A stretch of DNA of 22,853 bases, taken from positions 1 to 22,853 of the forward strand of contig CAZLVZ010000009.1 of the NCBI GenBank assembly GCA_964563465.1, given 5' to 3'. Source of the DNA: JAYENY01 sp964563465 (GTDB taxonomy: Bacteria; Patescibacteriota; Minisyncoccia; Minisyncoccales; PEYH01). Position 1 is the first letter of the stretch. Each line of letters opens with the position of its first letter. Below are positions 5,936 through 12,583 of this stretch, piece by piece. The notes under the pieces are model-generated. The model ran no database searches. It was not told the DNA's origin and worked only from the letters and a program-made list of their open reading frames with translations. A program made the position numbers and the translations under genes.

Positions 5936-6007
5936 TGCCCCTAGCAGGAATCGAACCTGCATCTATTCCTTAGGGGGGAACTATTCTATCCGTTGAACTA
6001 CAGGGGC
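5936..6007 (-). tRNA. tRNA-Arg (anticodon CCT) with C at position 33
   Basis: The acceptor is GCCCCTG/TAGGGGC with a G-U closing pair, the anticodon stem is GTTCC/GGAAT, the T arm is GCAGG-TTCGATT-CCTGC and the discriminator is A. The loop reads CCCCTAA, giving anticodon CCT for AGG codons. It also places C at position 33 (base 5975), where nearly all tRNAs have U. Everything else looks like a working tRNA. The run of six C on this strand (5973-5978) is also a place for a sequencing error. Confidence 0.88.
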
Positions 6008-6022
6008 TAAATCTTGATTTAG

Positions 6023-6049
6023 ATTATCATTTTTACAACCAAAAAACAA
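6023..6049 (-). promoter_or_regulatory. Possible promoter of the tRNA-Arg-tRNA-Ala-tyrS unit
   Basis: On the minus strand a GATAAT -10 box (6028-6023) ends 15 bases before the tRNA-Arg 5' end. A weak TTGTTT -35 box (6049-6044) is spaced by only 15 bases. It lies between the 6057-6085 hairpin and the tRNA, where a promoter is expected, but the match is modest. Confidence 0.4.
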
Positions 6050-6056
6050 GATTTTA

Positions 6057-6085
6057 CCCAAAAACCCGCGATGCGGGTTTTTGGG
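6057..6085. terminator. Strong hairpin terminator, symmetric
   Basis: The 13-bp perfect stem CCCAAAAACCCGC/GCGGGTTTTTGGG has a 3-base loop. On either strand the 3' arm carries five T. On the minus strand it would stop transcripts from the nucleotidase gene before the tRNA-Arg promoter, although it lies about 280 bases beyond that gene's stop. Confidence 0.65.
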
Positions 6086-6366
6086 ATTGCCCTTCGTCGT
6101 TTCACTCCTCAGGATATAAGAACCTTTCGTCGCTTCGCTCCTCAAGAACCTTGATTCGCTAAGGTATTAATATATATTCTTGAATTAAGAACGAGTAATA
6201 CTCATTTCGTTCGTCAAGAGATTCTAATGGGTCAGGAACCAAGCTTTATTATAACCAATATCCTCAAAATCCTTGAGAATAAGGAGTATATCCGAGGATT
6301 AAAAAATGAAATTCAATTATTAAACTCTTTTTCTTGATTAATGCCTTTTGGTAGGTGATCTCAGCA
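6086..6366. other. Non-coding spacer with degenerate short repeats
   Basis: No ORF of convincing length is seen on either strand. CCTT(T)CGTCG-TTCNCTCCTCA-type units occur at 6091-6114 and 6123-6147, in the same orientation about 32 bases apart, and a shorter TTTCGTTCGTCAAGAG copy lies near 6205-6220. A short stretch near 6165-6240 translates on the minus strand to a plausible but stop-bounded peptide of 29 residues or so. That may be the remains of a gene, but I cannot identify it. Confidence 0.4.
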
Positions 6367-7212
6367 CTATTTTTCTGAAATACTAATTAAAAAATCATTT
6401 ATATAAGACATGGTGCCATCATTGAGAATAATAACATCATAGAGTTTCTTAAACTTTTCTAAACTCTCATCCTTTTTTTCATTCAAAAAACCTACTTTTA
6501 AAAGATTGTCGTACTCAAACCCTTTAATCATGTCTGGATCTCCTAAGCTATTCCCTAAAAGCAAAACATTCTTTCTTGCTTTAATCTTTTCAAATACTGG
6601 AAATTCTTTAACCAATGTTTCGTCTTTATTCATTGAATGAATTGTCGGCTTTTCAAAATCAATAGCATTACCTTTTTCATCCCAGATGAGACTGTTTGAT
6701 ATTATATCAACATTGTTATAAAAAACTCCTTGCTTTTGTAAAAACAATCTAACTGGGTCGCCCCCTATACCACAAGAAGTTAATATTACTATTGGAATCT
6801 TATGTTGATGGCAAAAACCAAAAAAATCTTTAGCTCCTTCTCTCGGGAGTAAGATGCCAGAATCTACTATGGATCGTATATCCTCTTGGCTTAATCCAGA
6901 TTTAATTAATAAATTAAAATGTTCTGTCCACCAATTCTCCATGGCAGACTTTTTATCCTTTATTGATACATTTGGATCTATTTCTATTGGATGATATTTC
7001 GCATATAGCGCCTTAGCCTTATCGGGATAATCAGGAGTCAAATAATTATTATCTCGTAATATAGAAATTATTGAAGGAACATGTTTTCCATTAATAAATG
7101 ACTTAGTCAAAGTTTGGTCAAAATCAGCTAAAACATGGAGTTTATCAACTCCTTGTTTTTTAAATGTGTTTATCGTGTCCTGAATGTTTTGCGATATTAT
7201 TATATCTTCCAT
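6367..7212 (-). CDS. UMPH-1-like pyrimidine 5'-nucleotidase (HAD superfamily)
   Basis: The 281-residue protein matches the cytosolic 5'-nucleotidase III (UMPH-1) pattern along its length. HAD motif I is DFDQT (30-34) with nucleophile D30 and acid/base D32. The family block KYHPIEIDP (72-80) and MENWWTEH (91-98) form the cap. Motif II is LTSCGIG (144-150) with S146, motif III is the lysine in HSMNKDE (192-198), and motif IV is LLGNSLGDPDM (218-228). Such enzymes remove the 5'-phosphate from UMP, CMP or related nucleotides and so suit nucleotide salvage or turnover. In motif IV the first Asp of the usual GDSxGD is Asn (N221), while D225 is kept. The gene lies 54 bases after tRNA-His, with a hairpin between. 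There is no Shine-Dalgarno sequence. Family assignment is firm; substrate is inferred. Confidence 0.85.
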   Translation of the reverse strand: MEDIIISQNIQDTINTFKKQGVDKLHVLADFDQTLTKSFINGKHVPSIISILRDNNYLTPDYPDKAKALYAKYHPIEIDPNVSIKDKKSAMENWWTEHFNLLIKSGLSQEDIRSIVDSGILLPREGAKDFFGFCHQHKIPIVILTSCGIGGDPVRLFLQKQGVFYNNVDIISNSLIWDEKGNAIDFEKPTIHSMNKDETLVKEFPVFEKIKARKNVLLLGNSLGDPDMIKGFEYDNLLKVGFLNEKKDESLEKFKKLYDVIILNDGTMSYINDFLISISEK

Positions 7213-7224
7213 ACATAAATCTTA

Positions 7225-7257
7225 ACCAAAAACCCTTGCGAAAACAAGGGCTTTGGT
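7225..7257 (-). terminator. Hairpin between tRNA-His and the nucleotidase gene (terminator or attenuator)
   Basis: Read on the minus strand, ACCAAA-G-CCCTTG pairs with CAAGGG-TT-TTTGGT around a 6-base loop, giving two 6-bp helices split by a small internal loop. The 3' arm contains TTTTT but no long tail. Only 12 bases separate it from the nucleotidase ATG, so it may limit rather than stop read-through. Confidence 0.5.
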
Positions 7258-7266
7258 CTATTTTTG

Positions 7267-7338
7267 GGTGGCTAAGCGGACTCGAACCGCCTCTGGAAAC
7301 TCCACAAGTTTCTGTGCTGCCATTACACCATAGCCACC
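7267..7338 (-). tRNA. tRNA-His (anticodon GTG)
   Basis: It carries the extra 5' G (7338) that pairs with discriminator C (7267), the histidine identity element. The acceptor is GTGGCTA/TAGCCAC, the anticodon stem GAAAC/GTTTC holds loop TTGTGGA, and the T arm is GGCGG-TTCGAGT-CCGCT. CCA is not fully encoded. Confidence 0.94.
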
Positions 7339-7341
7339 ATA

Positions 7342-7415
7342 TGCCCCCACCAGGGCTCGAACCTGGAATCTACTCCTTAGAAGGGAGTCGCGTTGTCCAA
7401 TTGCGCCATGGGGGC
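7342..7415 (-). tRNA. tRNA-Arg (anticodon TCT)
   Basis: The acceptor is GCCCCCA/TGGGGGC, the anticodon stem ACTCC/GGAGT holds loop CTTCTAA with normal U33, the T arm is CCAGG-TTCGAGC-CCTGG and the discriminator is A. CCA is not encoded. It is the first gene behind the promoter at 7429-7456, with tRNA-His next. Confidence 0.95.
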
Positions 7416-7428
7416 TAAATTTAATTCA

Positions 7429-7456
7429 ACTATAACAGAAAATAAATTTAAATCAA
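7429..7456 (-). promoter_or_regulatory. Promoter of the tRNA-Arg-tRNA-His unit
   Basis: On the minus strand a TTGATT -35 box (7456-7451), a 16-base spacer and a TATAGT -10 box (7434-7429) end 13 bases before tRNA-Arg(TCT). Confidence 0.65.
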
Positions 7457-7520
7457 GAAAAAACCAACTACAAATGTTTATTTCACTATAATTACCAACG
7501 ATATACACTCTAAAAATCTC

Positions 7521-7835
7521 TTAGTTTTGCCCCTCGTAAAAAGGATTAAAATAAATCTTAGAGTCAGTGTTAATAAATTTTTCCCTTCGCGTCTTATATA
7601 TTTCTAAAAAACTTTTATAAGAATTTTCATCTAATTTAATATTTTCTATAGTTATGTTTGGTTCGCTGGACTCCACTAAAAAGACATAATAATAAAAAAT
7701 AGCGGCACAAATGAATATTGCCATAAAAACAAAAATTATAAAACTCATAAAGGCTCTTTCACCTAAAAACCAAACTACTTTTCTCAATATTCTCTTTATT
7801 TTTTCTATACTAATATCAACTTTGGACATAAACAT
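7521..7835 (-). CDS. Small membrane protein ending the pilus operon
   Basis: I do not recognise a named family. The 104-residue protein has a basic amphipathic N-terminus (about 1-27), one hydrophobic segment (about 28-53) and a polar C-terminal region ending in YFNPFYEGQN. A short tail with an NPF-type motif follows PilO in many Parcubacteria pilus operons, from memory. The start overlaps the PilO end by 20 bases; a second in-frame ATG two codons on (7829) is equally possible. Given its position after PilM-N-O, it could take the place that PilP has in diderm systems, by extending the alignment complex outside the membrane. That is a guess from context only. Confidence 0.65.
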   Translation of the reverse strand: MFMSKVDISIEKIKRILRKVVWFLGERAFMSFIIFVFMAIFICAAIFYYYVFLVESSEPNITIENIKLDENSYKSFLEIYKTRREKFINTDSKIYFNPFYEGQN

Positions 7836-8394
7836 TAATTAAAAAATTAATCTCAACATAATTTTTATGAAAAGAAAATTCCTCGCTTGACTGTCCCCTC
7901 AACGGTTCTTGTTTGTTAAAACTTAAATCAATCTCTTCTATGAGCCAACGACTATTTTCTATTTTTTCAAGAAATTTCATTATGTTAACAAATTCTCCCG
8001 TTCCGTTAATTCTGAAACTTACAAAATCCAAAATTTCCCCTTCTTTGTGATTTGTATCCATTGAAAAAATTTTAAGATTTAGATTTAAATTTGAAATTTG
8101 TTCTTTAAAAAAATTGATAAAACTAACTGGGACTTCTATGTCAATAAATGATTCTTGTTTTAAAATATCTTCCATTTCTCCAAGTCCTTTTTCGTAAAAC
8201 AAAAAATTCTTTTCAAAATCTTCAAAATTTTCGCTCAACGATTCAATAGAAATTAATTCTTGTTTTTTCATCGCCAACTTATTTGAGTCCGCGATAATAC
8301 TTCTCAAGGAAGGCAAAAGGCAAAAGAAAAACAATAAACAAAAAATTGCTACGATAATCAAAATAGAAGAATAAAATTTTTGAAGAAAATTCAT
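7816..8394 (-). CDS. pilO: PilO-like type IV pilus alignment protein
   Basis: The 192-residue protein has one N-terminal membrane segment (about 9-29), a helical stretch (about 35-85) and a ferredoxin-like alpha/beta C-terminal region (about 90-190), with VSFRINGTGEFVNIMKFLEKIEN matching the PilO pattern of a strand followed by a helix. PilO pairs with PilN outside the membrane and links PilM to the pilus machine. Sequence similarity in this family is low, so the call leans on architecture and on its place directly after pilN. Its ATG overlaps the pilN stop as ATGA, and its own end overlaps the next gene by 20 bases. Both point to coupled translation. Confidence 0.8.
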   Translation of the reverse strand: MNFLQKFYSSILIIVAIFCLLFFFCLLPSLRSIIADSNKLAMKKQELISIESLSENFEDFEKNFLFYEKGLGEMEDILKQESFIDIEVPVSFINFFKEQISNLNLNLKIFSMDTNHKEGEILDFVSFRINGTGEFVNIMKFLEKIENSRWLIEEIDLSFNKQEPLRGQSSEEFSFHKNYVEINFLINVYVQS

Positions 8395-8936
8395 TTTTCT
8401 AAGACAAAACTAATTCTAAAATTGGTGCCTTTCTCTTGAAGCCAATCCGGAATTGAAAAATTCACTTCTTTAAAATTTTTTTGCCCCTTAATTTTTTCCC
8501 TAAACTCATACGCATCATCAATGTTGGCGGCGTAACCAGAAATAGTAACTTTCAAGCTCTCTGATTGATAAGAAAAAATTTCTATGTGCATGCCTGGTAA
8601 AAGTAAATTAAATACTTGTTCTAAGAAAGTAGAAAAATTAAATTGATTTCTATAAAAATTATTCAATCCCAATAGTGTTCCGTTGACCGATTTAATCTTC
8701 TCTTGAAGAATTTGAACTTGAGAATTTCTTTCTTTCTCCATACTGATTAAATCCTTTTTCGCCTCAATTTGATTAGAAATATAAAATTTTATTGAAAGCA
8801 AAATTAGACTAAAACACAAGATAGAAGAAACCACCAAAATTCCCAAAATCCAGATCAATTTTAAATCTTTAGAATGTTTTCGCCTTATTTTCTCAATTGG
8901 AGGCAATAAATTGATCATAATTTTTGTCATCCCCAT
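8391..8936 (-). CDS. pilN: PilN-like type IV pilus assembly protein
   Basis: The 181-residue protein begins with a short cytoplasmic tail holding INLLPP (8-13), the motif PilN uses to dock into the groove of PilM. A membrane segment (about 27-48), a coiled-coil-like stretch (about 55-90) and a small alpha/beta domain (about 100-180, with LKVTISGYAANIDDAYEFRE) follow. The true start is unclear: ATGs lie at 8936, 8930 and 8918 and none has a good Shine-Dalgarno sequence. The last would place the motif right at the N-terminus, as in most PilN proteins. It lies 57 bases after pilM and overlaps pilO by four bases. Confidence 0.88.
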   Translation of the reverse strand: MGMTKIMINLLPPIEKIRRKHSKDLKLIWILGILVVSSILCFSLILLSIKFYISNQIEAKKDLISMEKERNSQVQILQEKIKSVNGTLLGLNNFYRNQFNFSTFLEQVFNLLLPGMHIEIFSYQSESLKVTISGYAANIDDAYEFREKIKGQKNFKEVNFSIPDWLQEKGTNFRISFVLEK

Positions 8937-8993
8937 CTATCTCGTTAGTAAAAATGGAAAAAAGTGAATCAAGATATAGAAATAAAAATAAAT

Positions 8994-10079
8994 TTATTCT
9001 CTTTTATAACTTCGGAGAGCTAAACCAATCGCAGTAGCATAGGGTAAAATCTTTTCCCTATCCTTTCCTTTTATCCTCTTTTCTTCAACGGGTAAATTAA
9101 CCAAAGGATTGGCTTTTTGCACCACCAAGCCCGTTTCTTCTGATAAAAATTTGAGTAATCCATGCAAATTAGCACCACCGCCACAAAGTAAAAGTTTCTT
9201 TACTTCCTCTTCCTTGCCAAATAATCTTTTTTCTTTGGCGTGTGTTTGATAATAATCAATATGTTTCTTAATTTCATAAATAAATTCCGTAAGAACTGGA
9301 GATAATGCTTCTGAAAGTTTTTTGGCTCTATCGCCGGTTTGTTGGAAGCCATAAAGTTCTTTTAATTTTTGCGCTTTAGAAAATTGAATTTTTAAAGATT
9401 TAGCAATGGCAGAAGTTAACCTATCAGAAGAAAAAGGAATAAAAGAAGTGAAGCACAAAGAACTACCACGATAAACGCTAAAATTAGTGGAAGTAACACC
9501 GATGTCGGCAATAAAAATAGGATTCTCTATTCTCTCTCCTTTAATTATCGCCCGAGCAGTAGCTTGAGATTCCGTTTCCATAACTATTGGTGTTAGCCCT
9601 GCCTGAAAAATTGCGGAAACATAAGAATCAACTGTTTTTTTTGGTAAAGCTACTAGTAAAACTTCAATATATTTTGAATCTTTTTCAGTTGATTGAATTA
9701 TGTGAGAATCAAGATAAACTTTATCTGGACTAAATGGGATATAATTCTCTGCTTCAAACTCAACAGCGCTTTTCACCTCTTCTTTACTCATTCGTGGCAT
9801 CTGTAATACTCTGACAAAAGATTTTTCTTCAGGTAAGGATACAATTACTTGTTTTGTTTTAATTTTTTGCTTTTTGCTAACCAATTTCTTAATAGATTTA
9901 GCTAATCTTTCTATATCTACTATTTCTCCTTTCTCAACTATTCCTTCGTCTAAAGAACTTTTGTCTAAAACATTAAGTTTCAATTGATTTTTTTGCTGTT
10001 TGATTTCGGCAATTTTCAAAGACAAATCAGAGATATCTAATCCAAAAGCGCCAGGATAAAGATTAAGCAAATTGAACAT
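8994..10079 (-). CDS. pilM: PilM type IV pilus assembly protein (actin-like ATPase)
   Basis: The 361-residue cytoplasmic protein has the FtsA/actin fold. It opens with FGLDIS (12-17), the phosphate-1 loop. FEAENYIPFS (108-117) is the PilM hallmark in the 1C-like subdomain. ADIGVTST (191-198) is the phosphate-2 loop, and LLCGGGANLHG (297-307) is the adenosine motif. PilM binds ATP and the N-terminal tail of PilN, and connects the inner-membrane PilN/PilO pair to the PilB motor and PilC. It lies between the third minor pilin gene (43 bases away) and pilN. Length and motifs are normal for the family. Confidence 0.95.
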   Translation of the reverse strand: MFNLLNLYPGAFGLDISDLSLKIAEIKQQKNQLKLNVLDKSSLDEGIVEKGEIVDIERLAKSIKKLVSKKQKIKTKQVIVSLPEEKSFVRVLQMPRMSKEEVKSAVEFEAENYIPFSPDKVYLDSHIIQSTEKDSKYIEVLLVALPKKTVDSYVSAIFQAGLTPIVMETESQATARAIIKGERIENPIFIADIGVTSTNFSVYRGSSLCFTSFIPFSSDRLTSAIAKSLKIQFSKAQKLKELYGFQQTGDRAKKLSEALSPVLTEFIYEIKKHIDYYQTHAKEKRLFGKEEEVKKLLLCGGGANLHGLLKFLSEETGLVVQKANPLVNLPVEEKRIKGKDREKILPYATAIGLALRSYKRE

Positions 10080-10122
10080 ATTAGTAAATTCTAAAATTAA
10101 AACTTATCTATAATCTAAAACT

Positions 10123-11577
10123 TTATCGTATCTCTTCCCATCCTTTATAGCCAAATTCTTCAGAAATACAGGGTAAAAAAGGAGGGGGATAGTAACTAAG
10201 TTTTGGGTCGTAAATATTTTGCCTCTCGCGATAGCCAGACACCCATGTGCTACCAGAACTCCACTTAGTTCCAACCCGACCATTACTAACAATGGAGCCA
10301 AAAATATTTAACTCCTCTTTTTTAGCATAATTCCAAGAATCGTAATGATTCCTTCCAAAATGTCCCTCTTGAGCGATATAAATACCATCTAATTCTAAAT
10401 AATCGGGAGAATCTGGAGTAATTAAAACATTGTTTTGACTTACCAAAACAAATCCGTCTAAAGGGCTTCCATCTTTATAATTAATATTATCTTTTAACCA
10501 GACGCTTGCCTTTTCTTCGGGGACAATTAAATTAGCGACCGCTAAAGTAATCCGACCACCTACTTCTCCTTCAAGCCAGATATCATCCTCGAAATATATT
10601 AATCCACAATCTTCCAAAACATAATCAACAGCCATTTCTTCCTCACTAATTATAGAATGTTCCCAATAATATCCTTTTTCTTCAGTATATGCTCTCACTC
10701 TACTTAACTCTGTAATTTTACTCACATTTATTATTCTGCCATTTATTATAACATGATAACCTTCTTCGGTAGAGGGTGGAAAATAAAGTCCATGGCCCTC
10801 TCCTTGTGGTAATGGCTGAGTTAAAAATTTAATTCTACCTAAATCAATAGTAATGCCTTCAAAGTCAAAATGTGAGGCATTAATTCTAAAAAATTCTTCG
10901 CTGCCGTTAGCAGTTGTAAAAACTCCTGGACATATACATCCTTGACCTGATATCCACCCACACTCCGAGGGACAGATACTGCAACCGTAAGAATCAGTAC
11001 AGTTCCATTCTGCTTGCTCCGATGTCACTAAAGAATTATTCTGACCATCCATTCTAATACCTCCATTAGAATGATAGGGTCCCATAATCGTTCTGTCGGC
11101 TCCTGCCCAAACATTGTGATTCAAAATATAGGAATACTCGGCCACGGTTGGTTTAATATAATGAACTTTAATTTTTCTTTGAACATCTGGAAATTGCATA
11201 GTCCAACCAACGACGGTGATGCCTATAGCCGTAGTAACTCCACAAGATCTTTCTTCCTCTACTTCTAATTGATATTTTCCAATTACTCCCAATCCTGGCA
11301 GGGTAAATTGATATTCACAATTAACGCAGTCAACACAATCAGAAGGGGGACAGCCAACCTCTTCTCCTTCGAAAATTTCTTGGGATTTGTGAACCAAATA
11401 CCATCTATATCTATCAATTCCTGCTTCGGCTATGTGAAGTGCCTGTTCGTAGGCGAGCTCATATTCAGCCTGCTTCAGTTGAGAAAGAATAAATCCCAAT
11501 AATCCTGCTAAAAGCAATAGAAAAACAGCACCAAAAATTAAAATATAAGTAATAATAAATCCTTTGTTTTTTTTCAT
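10123..11577 (-). CDS. PilX/GspK-like large minor pilin, cysteine-rich
   Basis: The 484-residue protein begins MKKNKG-FIITY with a long hydrophobic helix (7-32). This is a prepilin-type N-terminus with cleavage after G6, but without the usual Glu at mature position 5 (Tyr here). Loss of Glu5 is known for GspK and its PilX relatives, which sit at the filament tip, and the gene is third in GspI-J-K order. The region 145-180 (YSYILNHNVWAG...YHSNGGIRMDG) is a block seen in PilX-like proteins of Parcubacteria. Eleven cysteines lie between residues 76 and 216, including CPPSDCVDCVNC (76-87) and a second group at 193-216, suggesting disulfide-braced loops. The ending KLSYYPPPFLP is also typical. It starts four bases after the previous gene. 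Role as a tip pilin is inferred. Confidence 0.75.
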   Translation of the reverse strand: MKKNKGFIITYILIFGAVFLLLLAGLLGFILSQLKQAEYELAYEQALHIAEAGIDRYRWYLVHKSQEIFEGEEVGCPPSDCVDCVNCEYQFTLPGLGVIGKYQLEVEEERSCGVTTAIGITVVGWTMQFPDVQRKIKVHYIKPTVAEYSYILNHNVWAGADRTIMGPYHSNGGIRMDGQNNSLVTSEQAEWNCTDSYGCSICPSECGWISGQGCICPGVFTTANGSEEFFRINASHFDFEGITIDLGRIKFLTQPLPQGEGHGLYFPPSTEEGYHVIINGRIINVSKITELSRVRAYTEEKGYYWEHSIISEEEMAVDYVLEDCGLIYFEDDIWLEGEVGGRITLAVANLIVPEEKASVWLKDNINYKDGSPLDGFVLVSQNNVLITPDSPDYLELDGIYIAQEGHFGRNHYDSWNYAKKEELNIFGSIVSNGRVGTKWSSGSTWVSGYRERQNIYDPKLSYYPPPFLPCISEEFGYKGWEEIR

Positions 11578-11581
11578 CTTC

Positions 11582-12583
11582 CTATTGCGCTTCTAGTTTT
11601 AAATTTCTTAATTGAACCTTACTTTCTAAAGTATAATCCTCTGGATCACGATTTGGCTCAACATTAATAATTAAAAAAATCTGCATCAGGTGCGTTTCCT
11701 CTGCCCGAGCAGGATATTCAATGATTTCATTACCATTGATATCAAAATATTTAAAAACATATTTTTGAGGACTATCTATATTATTTTGAACATAGCGAGA
11801 TAAAGTTGTGACTTCTTCTTGATCTTTTGGATAAATGGGAGGATTTCCTACTGGTTCTATCACTCCCTTTTTAAATTCTGTTTCTTGATTTGATGCCGTT
11901 TCTGTCCAAGACAATACGAACTGAACCTTCATAGAGTGACTTGGCTCTTGCCAATTACAATAATGTCCAACATATCCCGAGCTGTTGGCCGTAAGTTGAA
12001 GGAAATTATCTTGCGCTTGATTAGTAATATCAAAAGAAGCAGTCCCTTGCCAAAAACCAGGACAATCGTTACACTCTCCACTGTCTCGGCATAAGCTTCC
12101 TAAATTAAATCCATCTACAGAAATATCGGAATATTCTTTTATCCATCCAAAATCTCCTTCAACGCTCACTTGAATTTGCGCTTGCTCCAATGTTCCTTCA
12201 TAAAAATCAGAGAAAACAACCGAGCAAGCCCCTCCATTAACATAAGTAACGCACTCTTTGGTTTCTTCTCTATCTGAAGTTCCACCTAAAAAATATCTAA
12301 CCCTTTCTACTTTGTCGTCACTATTGATATCGCTAAAAAAAATAAATTCTCCATCTTCGGCTTTTTCAATCGGATATGAACCATCTCCGCCTGTTCGTGC
12401 TTCTCTTATTTCCCTAATCATAACCTTAACACCTCTTCTGGCTTCGTTAATGGCATACGCTTGATTCCACGCATAACTATTAATTTTATAAAGAGCAGGG
12501 ATCAAGCTAAATAAAGCACCCGTGATCAAGCCGAAAATAGCAATTGCGATTAGCGTTTCAATTAATGTAAATCCATTACTCAT
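11582..12583 (-). CDS. PilW/GspJ-like minor prepilin
   Basis: The 333-residue protein starts MSNG-FTLIETLIAIAIFGLI, a textbook type IV prepilin leader. Prepilin peptidase would cut after G4, leaving Phe1 and Glu5. The N-terminal helix continues to about residue 45 and leads into INEARRGVKVMIREIREAR, the pattern of GspJ/PilW-type minor pilins. The body is much longer than a minimal pilin and has a group of cysteines (about 161-171: LCRDSGECNDC). It overlaps the preceding gene by eight bases and is followed four bases later by the PilX-like gene, so the three are made together. With its neighbours it probably forms the I-J-K tip complex that starts pilus assembly. Confidence 0.85.
   Translation of the reverse strand: MSNGFTLIETLIAIAIFGLITGALFSLIPALYKINSYAWNQAYAINEARRGVKVMIREIREARTGGDGSYPIEKAEDGEFIFFSDINSDDKVERVRYFLGGTSDREETKECVTYVNGGACSVVFSDFYEGTLEQAQIQVSVEGDFGWIKEYSDISVDGFNLGSLCRDSGECNDCPGFWQGTASFDITNQAQDNFLQLTANSSGYVGHYCNWQEPSHSMKVQFVLSWTETASNQETEFKKGVIEPVGNPPIYPKDQEEVTTLSRYVQNNIDSPQKYVFKYFDINGNEIIEYPARAEETHLMQIFLIINVEPNRDPEDYTLESKVQLRNLKLEAQ

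Noticed and set aside
7164..7418. Plus-strand 84-codon ORF
   Set aside because: Antisense of tRNA-His and tRNA-Arg(TCT) plus the nucleotidase start; peptide pattern is typical of reversed tRNA.
10104..10301. Minus-strand 65-codon ORF
   Set aside because: Lies in another frame of the PilX-like gene end, with no start signal and no family features.
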